64,000 nucleotides of DNA, taken from the NCBI GenBank assembly GCA_947466075.1, contig CANIBP010000023.1:19148-83147 (forward strand), read 5' to 3'. The position numbers and the translations under genes were made by a program. The number at the start of each line of letters is the position of its first letter. Position 1 is the stretch's first letter. Below the pieces are notes generated by a model. That model had not been told where the DNA came from and ran no database searches. It was given only the letters and a program-made list of their open reading frames with translations. The stretch comes from Verrucomicrobiaceae bacterium (lineage in GTDB: Bacteria > Verrucomicrobiota > Verrucomicrobiia > Verrucomicrobiales > Verrucomicrobiaceae). Below, in pieces: positions 1-9,355 of the stretch.

Positions 1-535
1 AGGAGCCAAGGCATTCATCAAACTCAGCCACGACATCGGTGCTAGCGGCGTGAAAGTGAAACCCAACGCGCTGCCGAAGGATGTGCCAGTCGAAAAGACC
101 TTGGTGCAAATCGGCAAGGCGCTCGCGGAACTCGGCGATCACGCCATCGGCTTCGGTCAAGAAATTCGTCTCGAAGTGCATGGCAAGGACACTTCCGAAC
201 TGCCGCACATCAAGACCATCATGGACGCCGCCGAGCGTGACAATGTGCGCGTCTGCTGGAACTCCAACGACACCGATCTCATCGGCGCTGGATTGGAAGC
301 CAACTTCGCCCTCGTCCAAGATCGTCTCGGCCACACCGTGCACATTCGCGGTGTCAATCTCAGCACCTACCCACTCGACAAACTCGCCAAATTGCTCGTC
401 GAGATCGACTACGAAGGCCATGTCTGCCTCGAAGCCGGCAAAATGCCCGATGGTGATCCCGTGGCGGCGCTCGCTGAGCAGCGCGAATTGTTCATGAATC
501 TCGTCACGGCGGCACGCCAAGCAGTCAAAGACTAG
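1..535 (+). CDS. sugar phosphate isomerase/epimerase, 5'-truncated by the window edge
   Basis: The reading frame is open from base 2, so the gene starts outside the window; the GTG at 50 is internal. About 177 C-terminal residues are visible. They show the alternating strand/helix pattern of a xylose-isomerase-like TIM barrel, with the metal-ligand-type segments LEVHG, VCWNSND and HVCLEAG near the strand ends. These segments are typical of the AP-endonuclease-2/sugar isomerase superfamily. Substrate cannot be told from this part. It runs into the next gene with a 21-bp gap on the same strand. Many Verrucomicrobiota carry multiple such isomerases; a second, exported one lies at 52065-52949. 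Confidence 0.75.
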   Translation, partial: GAKAFIKLSHDIGASGVKVKPNALPKDVPVEKTLVQIGKALAELGDHAIGFGQEIRLEVHGKDTSELPHIKTIMDAAERDNVRVCWNSNDTDLIGAGLEANFALVQDRLGHTVHIRGVNLSTYPLDKLAKLLVEIDYEGHVCLEAGKMPDGDPVAALAEQRELFMNLVTAARQAVKD

Positions 536-556
536 GCGGCGAACGTTTTGAAATAG

Positions 557-1540
557 ATGTCTCTCCATCTCCAATTCGATCAAACCGGCAATCCTGCCGA
601 GGTCCTCCAACTCAAAGAGCACACGCTAACGCCCCCCGAAGGCCATGAAGTCCGCGTGCGCATGCGTTACACACCCGTCAATCCGGCGGACATTAATTTC
701 ATCGAAGGCACTTATGGCCGCGCCGCGCATCCGCCTTGCATTCCCGGTCATGAAGGCTGCGGTGAAGTCGAAGCGGTTGGTGATGCCGTCACATCACTGG
801 CGAAAGGCGATGTCGTCATCCCGCTGATCGGCACCGGCTGTTGGACACAGCATCTCACCGCTGCTGAGCATCATTTCGCCAAACTACCGCCGCAGATCGA
901 CGCCGTGCAGGCCAGCATGCTGCGCATCAATCCCGTCACCGCTTGGGCATTGCTCAAACATTACGCCGACCTCGAGAAAGGCTCCTGGGTCGCGCAAAAC
1001 GCCGCCAACTCTGGTGTCGGTCGCGCTTTGATCCAGCTCGCCCATCACTTCGGTCTGCGCACGATGAATTTCGTCCGCCGGATCGAGTTGTTTGATGAAT
1101 TGAAAGCACTCGGTGCGGATGCTGTCGTGCTCGACACCGCTGAAGGTGTTACCGAAGCAAAAGAAATCATCGGCAGCGATCCCGTGCGGCTCGCCACCAA
1201 CGCCGTCGGTGGCGACAGCGCCATCCACCTCATGGATCTGCTCAGCCCCGAAGGTATCCACGTCACCTATGGCGCGATGAGCCGCCGCAGTCTCAAGGTG
1301 CCGAACAAATTCCTCATCTTCAAAAACCTCCAGCTTCACGGTCTGTGGATCACCAAATGGTTTGAGAAAGCCAGCACTCCCGAACTTTACGAAGTGCTCG
1401 ATCCGCTCACCGCGCTCATCGAAACCGGCGAACTCGTCACCGCCATCGACGAAATCGTGCCGCTCGCTGATTTCAAACACGCCATTACTCGCGCCCAGGA
1501 AGGCTCACGCGGCGGCAAAGTCATCCTCGACCTCGCCTGA
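557..1540 (+). CDS. zinc-independent MDR oxidoreductase, 2-enoyl thioester reductase-like
   Basis: A 327-residue medium-chain dehydrogenase/reductase. The N-terminal GroES-like half contains VNPADINFIEGTYG and PGHEGCGEVEAVG. The Rossmann half contains QNAANSGVGRALIQLA followed by LRTMNFVRR. These match the MECR/ETR1 branch (NADPH-dependent trans-2-enoyl-ACP/CoA reductases) better than zinc alcohol dehydrogenases, and the catalytic-zinc cysteines are absent. A role in reducing an enoyl thioester is inferred from family; quinone oxidoreductase activity is the main alternative. Its TGA shares one base with the surE start codon, so the two genes are probably translationally coupled. Confidence 0.75.
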   Translation: MSLHLQFDQTGNPAEVLQLKEHTLTPPEGHEVRVRMRYTPVNPADINFIEGTYGRAAHPPCIPGHEGCGEVEAVGDAVTSLAKGDVVIPLIGTGCWTQHLTAAEHHFAKLPPQIDAVQASMLRINPVTAWALLKHYADLEKGSWVAQNAANSGVGRALIQLAHHFGLRTMNFVRRIELFDELKALGADAVVLDTAEGVTEAKEIIGSDPVRLATNAVGGDSAIHLMDLLSPEGIHVTYGAMSRRSLKVPNKFLIFKNLQLHGLWITKWFEKASTPELYEVLDPLTALIETGELVTAIDEIVPLADFKHAITRAQEGSRGGKVILDLA

Positions 1541-2229
1541 TGCACGTTCTCATCACCAATGACGATGGCATCCACGCGCCCGGATTGCAGGCCTTGGCTG
1601 ACGCCGTGTCACAACTCGGTTGGGACTACACCATCGTCGCACCTGCCACAGAGCAAAGCATGTGCGGTCATCGCGTCACCACGCACCAGCATCTCAAAGT
1701 GGAGACACCGGAAGAACGCCGCTACGCCGTGCATGGCACACCGGCTGATTGCGTGCGCCTTGCTTTGTTCGCTCTCAATGTGAAGCCCGACCTCGTGCTA
1801 TCCGGCATCAATGCCGGTGGCAACCTGGGCCAGGACATCGTCATCTCCGGCACCGTCGCCGCTGCCCGCGAAGCCGCTTATCACGGTATTCGTGCCATGG
1901 CGCTCTCCCATTACATGATTCGTGAGCTCACCGTCGATTGGCAACGCACCGCACGCTGGGTCACTGAAATTTTAGCCGAAACTCATGCCCAAGTGCAGCC
2001 CCATGGAAGTTTCTGGAACATCAATCTGCCCCATCTCCCTGCCACGCATGCCGCTTTGCCGCCACGCATTCGCAGCACCCCTGCCCGCTCACCGTTGAAC
2101 GTCGCCTACACCCAAAGTGAGCATGGCTACGCCTACAGCGCCTCCTACGCCTCCCGCCCACAAGACCCCGGCTCCGATGTCGCCGCCTGCTTCGACGGTA
2201 ACGTCGCCATCTCGCTGCTGTGCGTATGA
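1540..2229 (+). CDS. surE: 5'/3'-nucleotidase SurE
   Basis: The 229-residue protein starts with the SurE signature ITNDDGIHAPG (metal ligands D8 and D9), followed by S40 in the TEQSMCG turn and LSGINAGGNLG containing N91, the remaining expected metal ligands. SurE proteins dephosphorylate nucleoside monophosphates and short polyphosphates with divalent metals in the cytoplasm, often linked to stationary-phase survival. Length is normal for the family (about 250). The start overlaps the stop of the upstream reductase by one base. A 109-bp gap separates it from topB. Confidence 0.93.
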   Translation: MHVLITNDDGIHAPGLQALADAVSQLGWDYTIVAPATEQSMCGHRVTTHQHLKVETPEERRYAVHGTPADCVRLALFALNVKPDLVLSGINAGGNLGQDIVISGTVAAAREAAYHGIRAMALSHYMIRELTVDWQRTARWVTEILAETHAQVQPHGSFWNINLPHLPATHAALPPRIRSTPARSPLNVAYTQSEHGYAYSASYASRPQDPGSDVAACFDGNVAISLLCV

Positions 2230-2338
2230 TTGAACGGTAGGCGACTTTCATGGCTCCAAACGCGCCCGCCTTGACATCGGGGCCGAAAGCATCCCCTAAG
2301 TAGCTCCCTTTTTCCCTACCATCCCTGTTCACACGCAC

Positions 2339-4933
2339 ATGCCCAAAGCCCTGATCATTGCCGAAAAGCCCAGTGTTGCCGCCGATCTTGCCCGCGCACT
2401 CGCCAAAGCCCCCGGCATGAAGCCCTTCGCCAAAGAAAAAGACTGGTACGAGAACGAAACGCACGTCATCTCCTCCGCCGTCGGCCATCTGCTCGAACTC
2501 GGCATGCCCATGGTGGACGGCAAGAAAGTCGGTTGGGGCTTCACCAGTCTGCCCATCATGCCGGAGCAGTTTGAGCTGAATCCCATCGAGCAAAGTGCGG
2601 ACCGCTACAAGCTCCTCGCCAAGCTGATGAAGCGCAAGGATATCGATTCTCTCATCAATGCCTGCGATGCCGGGCGCGAGGGCGAACTCATTTTCCGCTA
2701 CATCGTTGATGCCAGTGGCACCAAAAAGCCCATCAAGCGCCTCTGGATGCAATCCATGACTCAGGGTTCCATTTTGGATGCCTACAAGAAGCTGCGCACC
2801 GATGAAGAGATGAAGCCTCTGGCCGATGCCGCGAAATGCCGCAGTGAAAGTGACTGGCTCATCGGCATCAACGGCACGCGTGCGCTCACCGCGCTAAATT
2901 CACGCCACGGCGGCTTCCGCCTCACGCCTGTGGGTCGCGTGCAAACGCCGACGCTCTCGATTCTCGCCCAGCGCGAACGTGACATCGCCGCCTTCGTGCC
3001 GCGCACCTATTTTGAAGCCATCGCGCTCTTTGAAGTGACCGCAGGCCGTTATTCCGGTCGCTGGATCGACGAAAGCTACAAGAAGGACGAAAATGACGAG
3101 CACAAGAAGGCCGAGCGTCTTTGGGACCAAGGCACCGCACAGGCCATTGCGGATCGTTGCAACGGCAAGCCCGGCAAGGTCGAACAGACCACCAAACCTG
3201 CCCGCCAGGCTGCTCCCCTGCTCTACGATCTGACCAGCCTGCAACGTGAAGCCAGCAACCGCTTTGGGTTCTCCGCCCGCCGCACGCTACAAATCGCGCA
3301 AGCGCTGTATGAGAAGTTCAAGGTGCTGACCTATCCACGAACGGATTCACGCCATCTGCCTGAGGATTATCTCGACACCGTCACCGACACGCTCAAAACT
3401 TTTGCTAGTCACGACAGCCGCAAGCATGACGCGCTGCCCCATGAACTCGGCACACACGCCGCCACCGCGCTCGACAACAAGTGGGTGAAGCTCAACAAGC
3501 GCATCTTTGACAGCACCAAGGTTAGCGACCACTTCGCCATCATCCCCACCGGTTTGATTCCGCCGAAGGAACTGCCCGAGGCCGAGCAAAAGCTGTTCGA
3601 CATGGTGGCACGTCGCTTTGTCGCCGTGTTTTTCCCTGCTGCAGAGTTTGAAGTAACCACTCGCATCACGCGTGTTGGCAAAGATGCGTTCAAAAGCGAT
3701 GGCAAAGTGCTCAAGGAACCCGGCTGGCTGAGCGTCTATGGCAAAAAAGCCGCCGAAGAAGCCGCCGAAGGTGGCGAGGATGCCGCCAAACTGCTCGTGG
3801 CGGCGAACGATGGCGACACTGCCAGCACGCTGGATGTCGAAGTGAACGAACATCAGACCAAGCCGCCGCCGCGCTTCACGGAAGCGACGCTGCTTTCCAT
3901 CATGGAAGGTGCCGGCAAACTCGTCGAAGATGAAGAACTCGCCGAAGCGATGAGCGAACGTGGTCTCGGCACGCCCGCCACGCGTGCGGCAATCATCGAA
4001 GGTCTAATCATGGACCGCTACATCGAACGCGTGCAACGTGACATGCATGTGACCGCGAAGGGCCTCGCTCTCATTGATCAGATCAGTGCCATCGGCATCG
4101 ACACGCTGAGTTCGCCTGAAATGACGGGCCAGTGGGAATACAAGCTGCGCCAGATGGAGCATCGCGAACTCGACCGCGAGAGTTTCATGAAGGACATCCG
4201 CCGCGTCACCAAGCAGGTCGTGGACAAAACCAAGGAGTTCTCCAAAGCCGCCAAGGAGAAGGTGTATCCCGAATTCAAAGCCACCTGCGGCGTCTGTGGC
4301 AGCACGGAAGGCTACAAGCAGACCGAGGAGTTCTACGGCTGCAAAAATCCCAAGTGCAAAGTGCGGGTCTTCAAAGCCGTGGCCAGCCGTCCTCTCAGCG
4401 AGGATGAAATCCGCACGCTCATCGAGAAGCGCTTCATCGGCCCGCTCGAAGGTTTCCGCAGCAAGAAGGGCAAGGACTTCAGCGCCGCACTCCAGATCAA
4501 AGACGACATGAAGATCGCCTTTGTCTTTGGCGACGGCACCGATCCCGATAGCATCAATTGGGATGAGTGCCCCGTAATCACTGACTGCCCTGTCTGCGCC
4601 AAGAAAGGCCGCAAGGGCGAAAAAATCCACGAAACTGCCGACGCTTATCAGTGCAAAATCAACGCCACTGAGTCCTCCAAGTGCAATGCCCGCCTGCCGA
4701 AAAAACTCTGCCAGAAGGATATCACACCCGAGAACGCCCGCGAGTTCTTCGCCGATGGCAAGACCTCGCTGATCGCCGGTATGATCTCCAAACGCGGCCG
4801 CCCCTTCAGCACCTTCCTCGTCTGCACCCCCGGCGAAAAACGCATCATGAGCTGGGAGTTCCCGCCGCGTGAAGCGAAGCCCAAGGCCGAGAAGAAACCG
4901 AAGAAGCCAGCAGGCGTCAGCGGACGGAATTAA
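2339..4933 (+). CDS. topB: DNA topoisomerase III (type IA)
   Basis: This 864-residue type IA topoisomerase has an N-terminal TOPRIM domain (IIAEKPSVA, then DAGREGELIFRYI). The catalytic tyrosine is Y332 in LTYPRTDSRHLP. A QTPTLSIL segment (VGRVQTPTL) and the RGLGTPATRAAIIEGL region are typical of TopB. The C-terminal 250 residues hold several cysteine pairs (CGVCGS, GCKNPKCK, CPVCAKKG, CNARLPKKLC), predicted zinc ribbons, ending in a Lys/Pro-rich tail. It cuts and passes single strands to decatenate replication and recombination intermediates. Longer than E. coli TopB (about 650) because of the extra zinc/tail segments. It converges on the thioesterase gene with 5 bp between stops. Confidence 0.93.
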   Translation: MPKALIIAEKPSVAADLARALAKAPGMKPFAKEKDWYENETHVISSAVGHLLELGMPMVDGKKVGWGFTSLPIMPEQFELNPIEQSADRYKLLAKLMKRKDIDSLINACDAGREGELIFRYIVDASGTKKPIKRLWMQSMTQGSILDAYKKLRTDEEMKPLADAAKCRSESDWLIGINGTRALTALNSRHGGFRLTPVGRVQTPTLSILAQRERDIAAFVPRTYFEAIALFEVTAGRYSGRWIDESYKKDENDEHKKAERLWDQGTAQAIADRCNGKPGKVEQTTKPARQAAPLLYDLTSLQREASNRFGFSARRTLQIAQALYEKFKVLTYPRTDSRHLPEDYLDTVTDTLKTFASHDSRKHDALPHELGTHAATALDNKWVKLNKRIFDSTKVSDHFAIIPTGLIPPKELPEAEQKLFDMVARRFVAVFFPAAEFEVTTRITRVGKDAFKSDGKVLKEPGWLSVYGKKAAEEAAEGGEDAAKLLVAANDGDTASTLDVEVNEHQTKPPPRFTEATLLSIMEGAGKLVEDEELAEAMSERGLGTPATRAAIIEGLIMDRYIERVQRDMHVTAKGLALIDQISAIGIDTLSSPEMTGQWEYKLRQMEHRELDRESFMKDIRRVTKQVVDKTKEFSKAAKEKVYPEFKATCGVCGSTEGYKQTEEFYGCKNPKCKVRVFKAVASRPLSEDEIRTLIEKRFIGPLEGFRSKKGKDFSAALQIKDDMKIAFVFGDGTDPDSINWDECPVITDCPVCAKKGRKGEKIHETADAYQCKINATESSKCNARLPKKLCQKDITPENAREFFADGKTSLIAGMISKRGRPFSTFLVCTPGEKRIMSWEFPPREAKPKAEKKPKKPAGVSGRN

Positions 4934-4938
4934 ACCTG

Positions 4939-5367
4939 CTACTGCTTTGATTTGAGCAGATGCGCATACTTCACCTTCCAGTCTTCTGGAAGACGTGATG
5001 GCTTGCCTTCCGGCATCTGCACCAGCGCCAGAGACTGGCGGCACGTGATGAGCAAGGCGTTGTCTTCGGCCCTGCGCATTTCAAACGCGCACCAGAAACG
5101 CACGCGTTCGACGCTTTCAAGTTTACCGTGAATGACAAGTTCATCACCGAGCTTCGCGGGCTTTTTGTAGTCAATCTCAGTGCGCACCACGACGGGATAA
5201 AGATGCGTTTGGGCCATTTCACGCAGCTTCATGCCCATCAAACCGGCAAGACGGGTGCGCGCAGTTTCGATCATCCGCAGGTAGGCGATGTTGTGGACCA
5301 CGCCACCGCAGTCGGTGTCGAAAAACATCACCTCTTCGCGAGTTTCGATGGTCGGCGTAAGCTGCAT
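4939..5367 (-). CDS. acyl-CoA thioesterase, YbgC/4HBT hot-dog family
   Basis: A 142-residue single hot-dog domain. The motif FFDTDCGGVVHNIAY carries the expected catalytic aspartate (D19) of the YbgC/4-hydroxybenzoyl-CoA thioesterase family, followed by the long helix IETARTRL. It should hydrolyse short or medium acyl-CoA or acyl-ACP thioesters; the natural substrate is not readable from sequence. It lies one base downstream of ispH on the same strand, so co-transcription is likely. The Tol-Pal genes that often accompany ybgC are not here. Confidence 0.85.
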   Translation of the reverse strand: MQLTPTIETREEVMFFDTDCGGVVHNIAYLRMIETARTRLAGLMGMKLREMAQTHLYPVVVRTEIDYKKPAKLGDELVIHGKLESVERVRFWCAFEMRRAEDNALLITCRQSLALVQMPEGKPSRLPEDWKVKYAHLLKSKQ

Positions 5368-5368
5368 G

Positions 5369-6613
5369 TCAGTTCAAGGCGGCCTGCACGGCGGCCTCAT
5401 CGACACCACGCAGCTTAAACACGCGTAGCACGGTGTCTTCGATGAGATTATTCGGACACGACGCTCCAGCGGTGATCCCGAGCGTCACCGGACCATCGTT
5501 AGCTAACTTGGTTGAATAGCTTTCCTTCTCTGCTTTGAGATGAAGGTCGAAATGCACAATCTGTTCCAATGATTTGAGGCAGTCGGCGGTGCGAATAAAG
5601 AAAGTGGGAAGCTGCTGCTCGCCGATTTCAACGAGATGCGTCGTGTTGGAGCTATTGTAGCCGCCGACAACGAGCAGTACATCCAGCGGCTGCTGCAACA
5701 GGCCGAACAGGGAGTCCTGCCGCTCCTGCGTAGCACCACAGATGGTGTCAAAGACCTGGAAGTTCGTGACACCGGCCTCGGGACCATGGCGGTCCAGCAC
5801 GGCCTGCCGCAAACGGCGTTGCACTTCTTCCGTCTCCGATTTGAGCATCGTGGTCTGATTCGCTACGCCTATGCGTGTGAGATGAAGATCAGGATCAAAG
5901 CCATCGGAATGCGCTCCGGCTGGGAAACGCTTCAGGAAGGCTTCACGGTCACCGTCATGGCGGATGTAGTCGCAGACGTAATCCACGTCGGCCAGCGTCA
6001 GCACCACAAGATAGTTGCCCATACCGTCATCACCCATCGCACGCGAAGAGGTGGCGCGGGTTTCTTCATGTGAAGCCTTGCCGTGAATGATCGAGGTGAA
6101 ACCGGTCTTCGCATACTGGCGCACACGTTTCCAAACGCTCATCACATCACCGCAGGTCGTATCGACCACCATGCAGCCACGATCACCAATCAGCTTCATC
6201 AGTCGCGTTTCTGCCCCGAAAGCAGGGACAATAACGACATCCTCGTTGGTCATAGTAGCGACCATCGCTTCATGATCGACATTGGGAATGCTGACCACAC
6301 CCATTTCGGTGAGCTGACGATTCACCTCTTGATTGTGGATGATCTCGCCTAGCAGGAAGACACGACGGTCGGCAAACACCTTCCGCGCCGCGTAGGCGAG
6401 GTCGATGGCACGCTCCACGCCATAGCAAAAGCCAAAATCACGGGCAAGACGAACGGTGGTGTTGCCCACGCTGAGCACACTGCCACGCGCGCGGATATTT
6501 TCGACAATGTGGCTGCGGTAATGTGTCTCCACCTCCGCCTGCACACGCTCCATGACCTCGGGTGTGCGTACATTCACACGACGGGCGGCTGGAGCGGGTG
6601 CTGGAGCGGACAT
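5369..6613 (-). CDS. ispH: 4-hydroxy-3-methylbut-2-enyl diphosphate reductase
   Basis: Last step of the MEP pathway, reducing HMBPP to IPP and DMAPP with a [4Fe-4S] cluster. Cluster cysteines are visible as C63 (DFGFCYGVERA), C154 (VDTTCGDV) and C386 (GASCPNN). Substrate-binding segments LGEIIHNQEV and GKASHEET are present. At 414 residues it is the long plant/cyanobacterial type rather than the roughly 315-residue E. coli type. An upstream ATG at 6676 would overlap the transpeptidase gene by 35 bp and add a non-conserved leader, so the ATG at 6613 (MSAPAPAP) is preferred. Confidence 0.93.
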   Translation of the reverse strand: MSAPAPAPAARRVNVRTPEVMERVQAEVETHYRSHIVENIRARGSVLSVGNTTVRLARDFGFCYGVERAIDLAYAARKVFADRRVFLLGEIIHNQEVNRQLTEMGVVSIPNVDHEAMVATMTNEDVVIVPAFGAETRLMKLIGDRGCMVVDTTCGDVMSVWKRVRQYAKTGFTSIIHGKASHEETRATSSRAMGDDGMGNYLVVLTLADVDYVCDYIRHDGDREAFLKRFPAGAHSDGFDPDLHLTRIGVANQTTMLKSETEEVQRRLRQAVLDRHGPEAGVTNFQVFDTICGATQERQDSLFGLLQQPLDVLLVVGGYNSSNTTHLVEIGEQQLPTFFIRTADCLKSLEQIVHFDLHLKAEKESYSTKLANDGPVTLGITAGASCPNNLIEDTVLRVFKLRGVDEAAVQAALN

Positions 6614-6641
6614 TGAGGGAAAATTCAGGTCGTCAGACGGC

Positions 6642-7265
6642 TCAGTAGTACATTTTACCCTTCGCGGCGTCTTCAAAGACCTTATTGCTCATCATATAGG
6701 AGTCTGGTGGGTCAGCGAGGCTGCTATCATCGAGCACCGGCAAGGTCTTACCAATGGTGGCGTCCTCAGGCTGAGATTCGGCGATGTTGAGAGGCGTTCC
6801 AGACCTGATCATACTGAAAATCTTCTGCGCAGATTTGATCGGCAGACGCACACAGCCATGAGTGCAGGGATAAGGCTTCACCCAGCCCCAGTGCATGCCG
6901 TAGGCGGATTGGAATTCCATCCAGAAAGTCATCGGATAACCGGCTCCAGGAGAGCTGGCACGACGACGATTGGCCACCTTGCTATAAATGGTGAAATTGC
7001 CTTTCGGAGTCGGGCTGCTGGCAGTGCCCACCGAGCAAGGGGTGGCGAGCAGCACTTCGTTTCCTTCCATCACATAGACGCGCTGAGCGCTGGTGCTGAG
7101 TTTCAGCCGCACATTGGCAGGATTTTTCACCGCCTTGGCAGGTGGATCGAAGTTGAGCGAGTAGTTACCTTTTTTAACAACGGCGCAATTGCTCAAAGCA
7201 AGAGCGAGGCCGGCGAAAGCGAACGCTTTTATGGAACGGGCAAGAATGGAGAGGTTCATATTCAT
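6642..7265 (-). CDS. L,D-transpeptidase (YkuD), lipoprotein
   Basis: The start at 7265 gives 207 residues opening with a hydrophobic signal and a lipobox (ALSNCA), so the protein is probably lipid-anchored. A single YkuD domain follows; the catalytic motif is seen as THGCVRLP with an upstream conserved histidine in YGMHWG. Such enzymes make 3-3 peptidoglycan cross-links or attach proteins to the wall. A longer frame reaches 7448 but would overlap gspE and lacks a signal. It is divergent from the type II secretion operon (115 bp between starts) and 28 bp upstream of ispH. Confidence 0.88.
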   Translation of the reverse strand: MNMNLSILARSIKAFAFAGLALALSNCAVVKKGNYSLNFDPPAKAVKNPANVRLKLSTSAQRVYVMEGNEVLLATPCSVGTASSPTPKGNFTIYSKVANRRRASSPGAGYPMTFWMEFQSAYGMHWGWVKPYPCTHGCVRLPIKSAQKIFSMIRSGTPLNIAESQPEDATIGKTLPVLDDSSLADPPDSYMMSNKVFEDAAKGKMYY

Positions 7266-7319
7266 GGAGGAGTTCGATGTAACACACGATTGCGGTGGCT
7301 CCACAGATTTTCTTCGCCG

Positions 7320-7358
7320 ATGAAGGCTCTTGCAGCAAAGACGAAACTTTGCCTTCAT
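7320..7358 (+). promoter_or_regulatory. bulged hairpin in the gspE leader
   Basis: GCAAAG (7335-7340) pairs with CTTTGC (7347-7352). Outside a 9-base bulge, ATGAAG (7320-7325) pairs with CTTCAT (7353-7358). The structure ends 22 bases before the chosen gspE start. It could affect translation of the secretion operon or be an operator-like dyad between the divergent genes. No clear -35/-10 pair was recognised in this gap. Confidence 0.3.
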
Positions 7359-7380
7359 GCCTGCGTTGTATCGCCCACAC

Positions 7381-9078
7381 ATGCCCGCCACCACTCTGAT
7401 CGATGTTCTCGTCCGCACCGCCGCAAGCGCCGGATGCGCTGAACCCACCCGCCTGCGTCACACCCTCGAAATCGCCGCCGACAAGCGCCAGCCGCTCATG
7501 GATGCGCTGGTGGACAGCAGCATGGTGGATGAAGACCGCTTTTTTGCTCAACTCGCGACGGGATTGGGCATTCCGTTCGCTGAAAACGGTGTTGTCGATG
7601 CGGCGGAAGGCCTGCATAGCCGTTTTCCGGCCAAACTTGCGCTTCGCCATCGCATCTGCCCTTCCCAACTGGCCGGCAGCGAGATGACGATCCTGACCTA
7701 CAATCCCTTCGACCTCAACGCTCGTCAGGCCGTGGGTCAAGAACTACGCAAACGCGTCCACTGGCAGATCGCACCGCGTCACCGTATTCTAGAAGCACTG
7801 CATCAGGGTTACGGCGTCGGTGCGGAAAATTTCGAGGAACTACTCGAAGGCCGCGAAGGTGATGATGAGCACGATGATCTCAAACAGGAGGTCAACGTAC
7901 TCGATGAGGCCGACGAGGAAGCCACGGTGATGAATTTCGTGAATCAAGTCTTCCGCGAAGCACTCAAGGAACGCGCTACGGATATTCACGTCGAGCCGCT
8001 GGAGCGCGACCTGCGCATTCGCTACCGAGTCGATGGCAAGCTTCTTGAAGTTCCTGTGCCGCCGAACATGCGGGTATTGCAGGCCTCGCTCATCTCGCGC
8101 CTCAAAATCATGGCGCACCTCGACATCGCCGAGCGCCGCATGCCGCAAGACGGCCGCATCAACCTCGAACTCGATGGCGAACCCATCGACGTGCGTGTCG
8201 CGACGATTCCAAGCGTAAACGGTGAATCCGTCGCGCTTCGCTTGCTCACGCGTAAAAAATTCGATCTCATGGCGCTCGGGCTCGATCCCGCCACCGAGGC
8301 GACGATTCGCAAGCTGCTCGCCGCACCGAACGGCATCATCCTCGTCACCGGCCCCACCGGCTCCGGCAAATCGTCCACGCTTTATACTTTCCTCAAGGAG
8401 CTGAACACGAAGGAGCGCCGAATCGTCACCATTGAAGATCCGGTCGAAAACAAACTCGACGGCATCATCCAGATCGCGGTGAAACCGGAAATCGACCTCA
8501 CCTTCGCCGCCGGACTGCGCAGCATTTTGCGTGGTGATCCCAACGTCATCATGGTCGGGGAAATGCGCGACCAGGAAACGGTCGAAATCGCCATTCGTGG
8601 CGCTTTAACCGGCCACTTGGTGTTTTCCACGCTCCACACCAATGACGCCGTCGGCGGCATCTCACGTTTGCTCGACATGGGTATTGAACCCTTCATGATT
8701 TCGTCCTCCGTGCGTGCCTTCCAGGCCCAGCGCCTCGTGCGCACGCTCTGCGGTTTCTGCAAGCAGCCCGCGCATCACGAAGACAGTCACCTGCGCACCG
8801 TCGGCTTCCCGCTGGAATGGAAAAACAAGCTGTTCAAACCCGTCGGCTGTCGTTCTTGCCGTAACACCGGCTTCACTGGCCGTCTCGCCATCATGGAGAT
8901 CTGTCTCATGACCGAAGCCTTGCAGGACAAGATCAACAACCGCGCCAACAGCATGGAACTTAAAGCCCAAGCGCTCAAAGACGGCATGGTCCCGATGCGC
9001 CAGTACGGTTTCCGCAAGGCATCAGAAGGCATCACCACGCTCGAAGAAGTCATGACCGTGACGGCGGCCAGTGAGTAG
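7381..9078 (+). CDS. gspE: type II secretion ATPase GspE
   Basis: Cytoplasmic hexameric ATPase that powers pseudopilus assembly. From the ATG at 7381 it has 565 residues. The N-terminal GspE_N-like region is followed by RATDIHVEP, Walker A GPTGSGKSS (K330), an Asp-box-type segment (TIEDPVE), Walker B region MVGEMRDQETVEIAIRGALTGH, and a CxxC zinc region (CGFCKQP and CRSCRNTGFTGR) characteristic of GspE/PilB. An in-frame ATG at 7330 would add 17 residues without family support. It is the first gene of a long plus-strand operon ending at gspD. PilB is the closest alternative, but the neighbours (G, K, L, M, D) favour type II secretion. Confidence 0.92.
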   Translation: MPATTLIDVLVRTAASAGCAEPTRLRHTLEIAADKRQPLMDALVDSSMVDEDRFFAQLATGLGIPFAENGVVDAAEGLHSRFPAKLALRHRICPSQLAGSEMTILTYNPFDLNARQAVGQELRKRVHWQIAPRHRILEALHQGYGVGAENFEELLEGREGDDEHDDLKQEVNVLDEADEEATVMNFVNQVFREALKERATDIHVEPLERDLRIRYRVDGKLLEVPVPPNMRVLQASLISRLKIMAHLDIAERRMPQDGRINLELDGEPIDVRVATIPSVNGESVALRLLTRKKFDLMALGLDPATEATIRKLLAAPNGIILVTGPTGSGKSSTLYTFLKELNTKERRIVTIEDPVENKLDGIIQIAVKPEIDLTFAAGLRSILRGDPNVIMVGEMRDQETVEIAIRGALTGHLVFSTLHTNDAVGGISRLLDMGIEPFMISSSVRAFQAQRLVRTLCGFCKQPAHHEDSHLRTVGFPLEWKNKLFKPVGCRSCRNTGFTGRLAIMEICLMTEALQDKINNRANSMELKAQALKDGMVPMRQYGFRKASEGITTLEEVMTVTAASE

Positions 9079-9115
9079 CGTTGCAAATCATCCCCTGATT
9101 GAGTAATCTCCGCCC

Positions 9116-9355
9116 ATGACTCTCGCCGCCAATCCCCCCATCGAACTGCCGCTGGAAAAACTTACCGCCAAACAGAAATGGCAGGTCGTAGAGTTTCTTT
9201 GTGCAGACCTCAGCAGCAACCACGCTACAGAAATTGAGCCACCGGCATGGCACGCCGATGTTTTGCGTGAGCGCGAAGAACGCGAAGCGCGTGGTGAAGC
9301 CGTCTGGCGGGATGTTGACGAAGCGTTCGCAGCCATTCGCCGCCGCGTGTCATGA
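9116..9355 (+). CDS. addiction-module antitoxin, Unstab_antitox (PF09720-like) family
   Basis: A 79-residue protein with the family pattern: an N-terminal L..L...QKW..VEFL helix, then PAWHADVLREREEREARGEA and W-D-VDEAFAAIRRR. This family consists of small RelB-like antitoxins paired with ParE/RelE toxins. Its TGA overlaps the toxin ATG (ATGA at 9352-9355), the usual coupling in these modules. It sits 37 bp after gspE, inside the secretion operon, which is unusual. A related solitary copy is at 50400-50618. Confidence 0.8.
   Translation: MTLAANPPIELPLEKLTAKQKWQVVEFLCADLSSNHATEIEPPAWHADVLREREEREARGEAVWRDVDEAFAAIRRRVS

Noticed and set aside
4004..5044. 346-codon minus-strand frame
   Set aside because: It mirrors the topB C-terminal half and the end of the thioesterase; composition is typical of a shadow frame.
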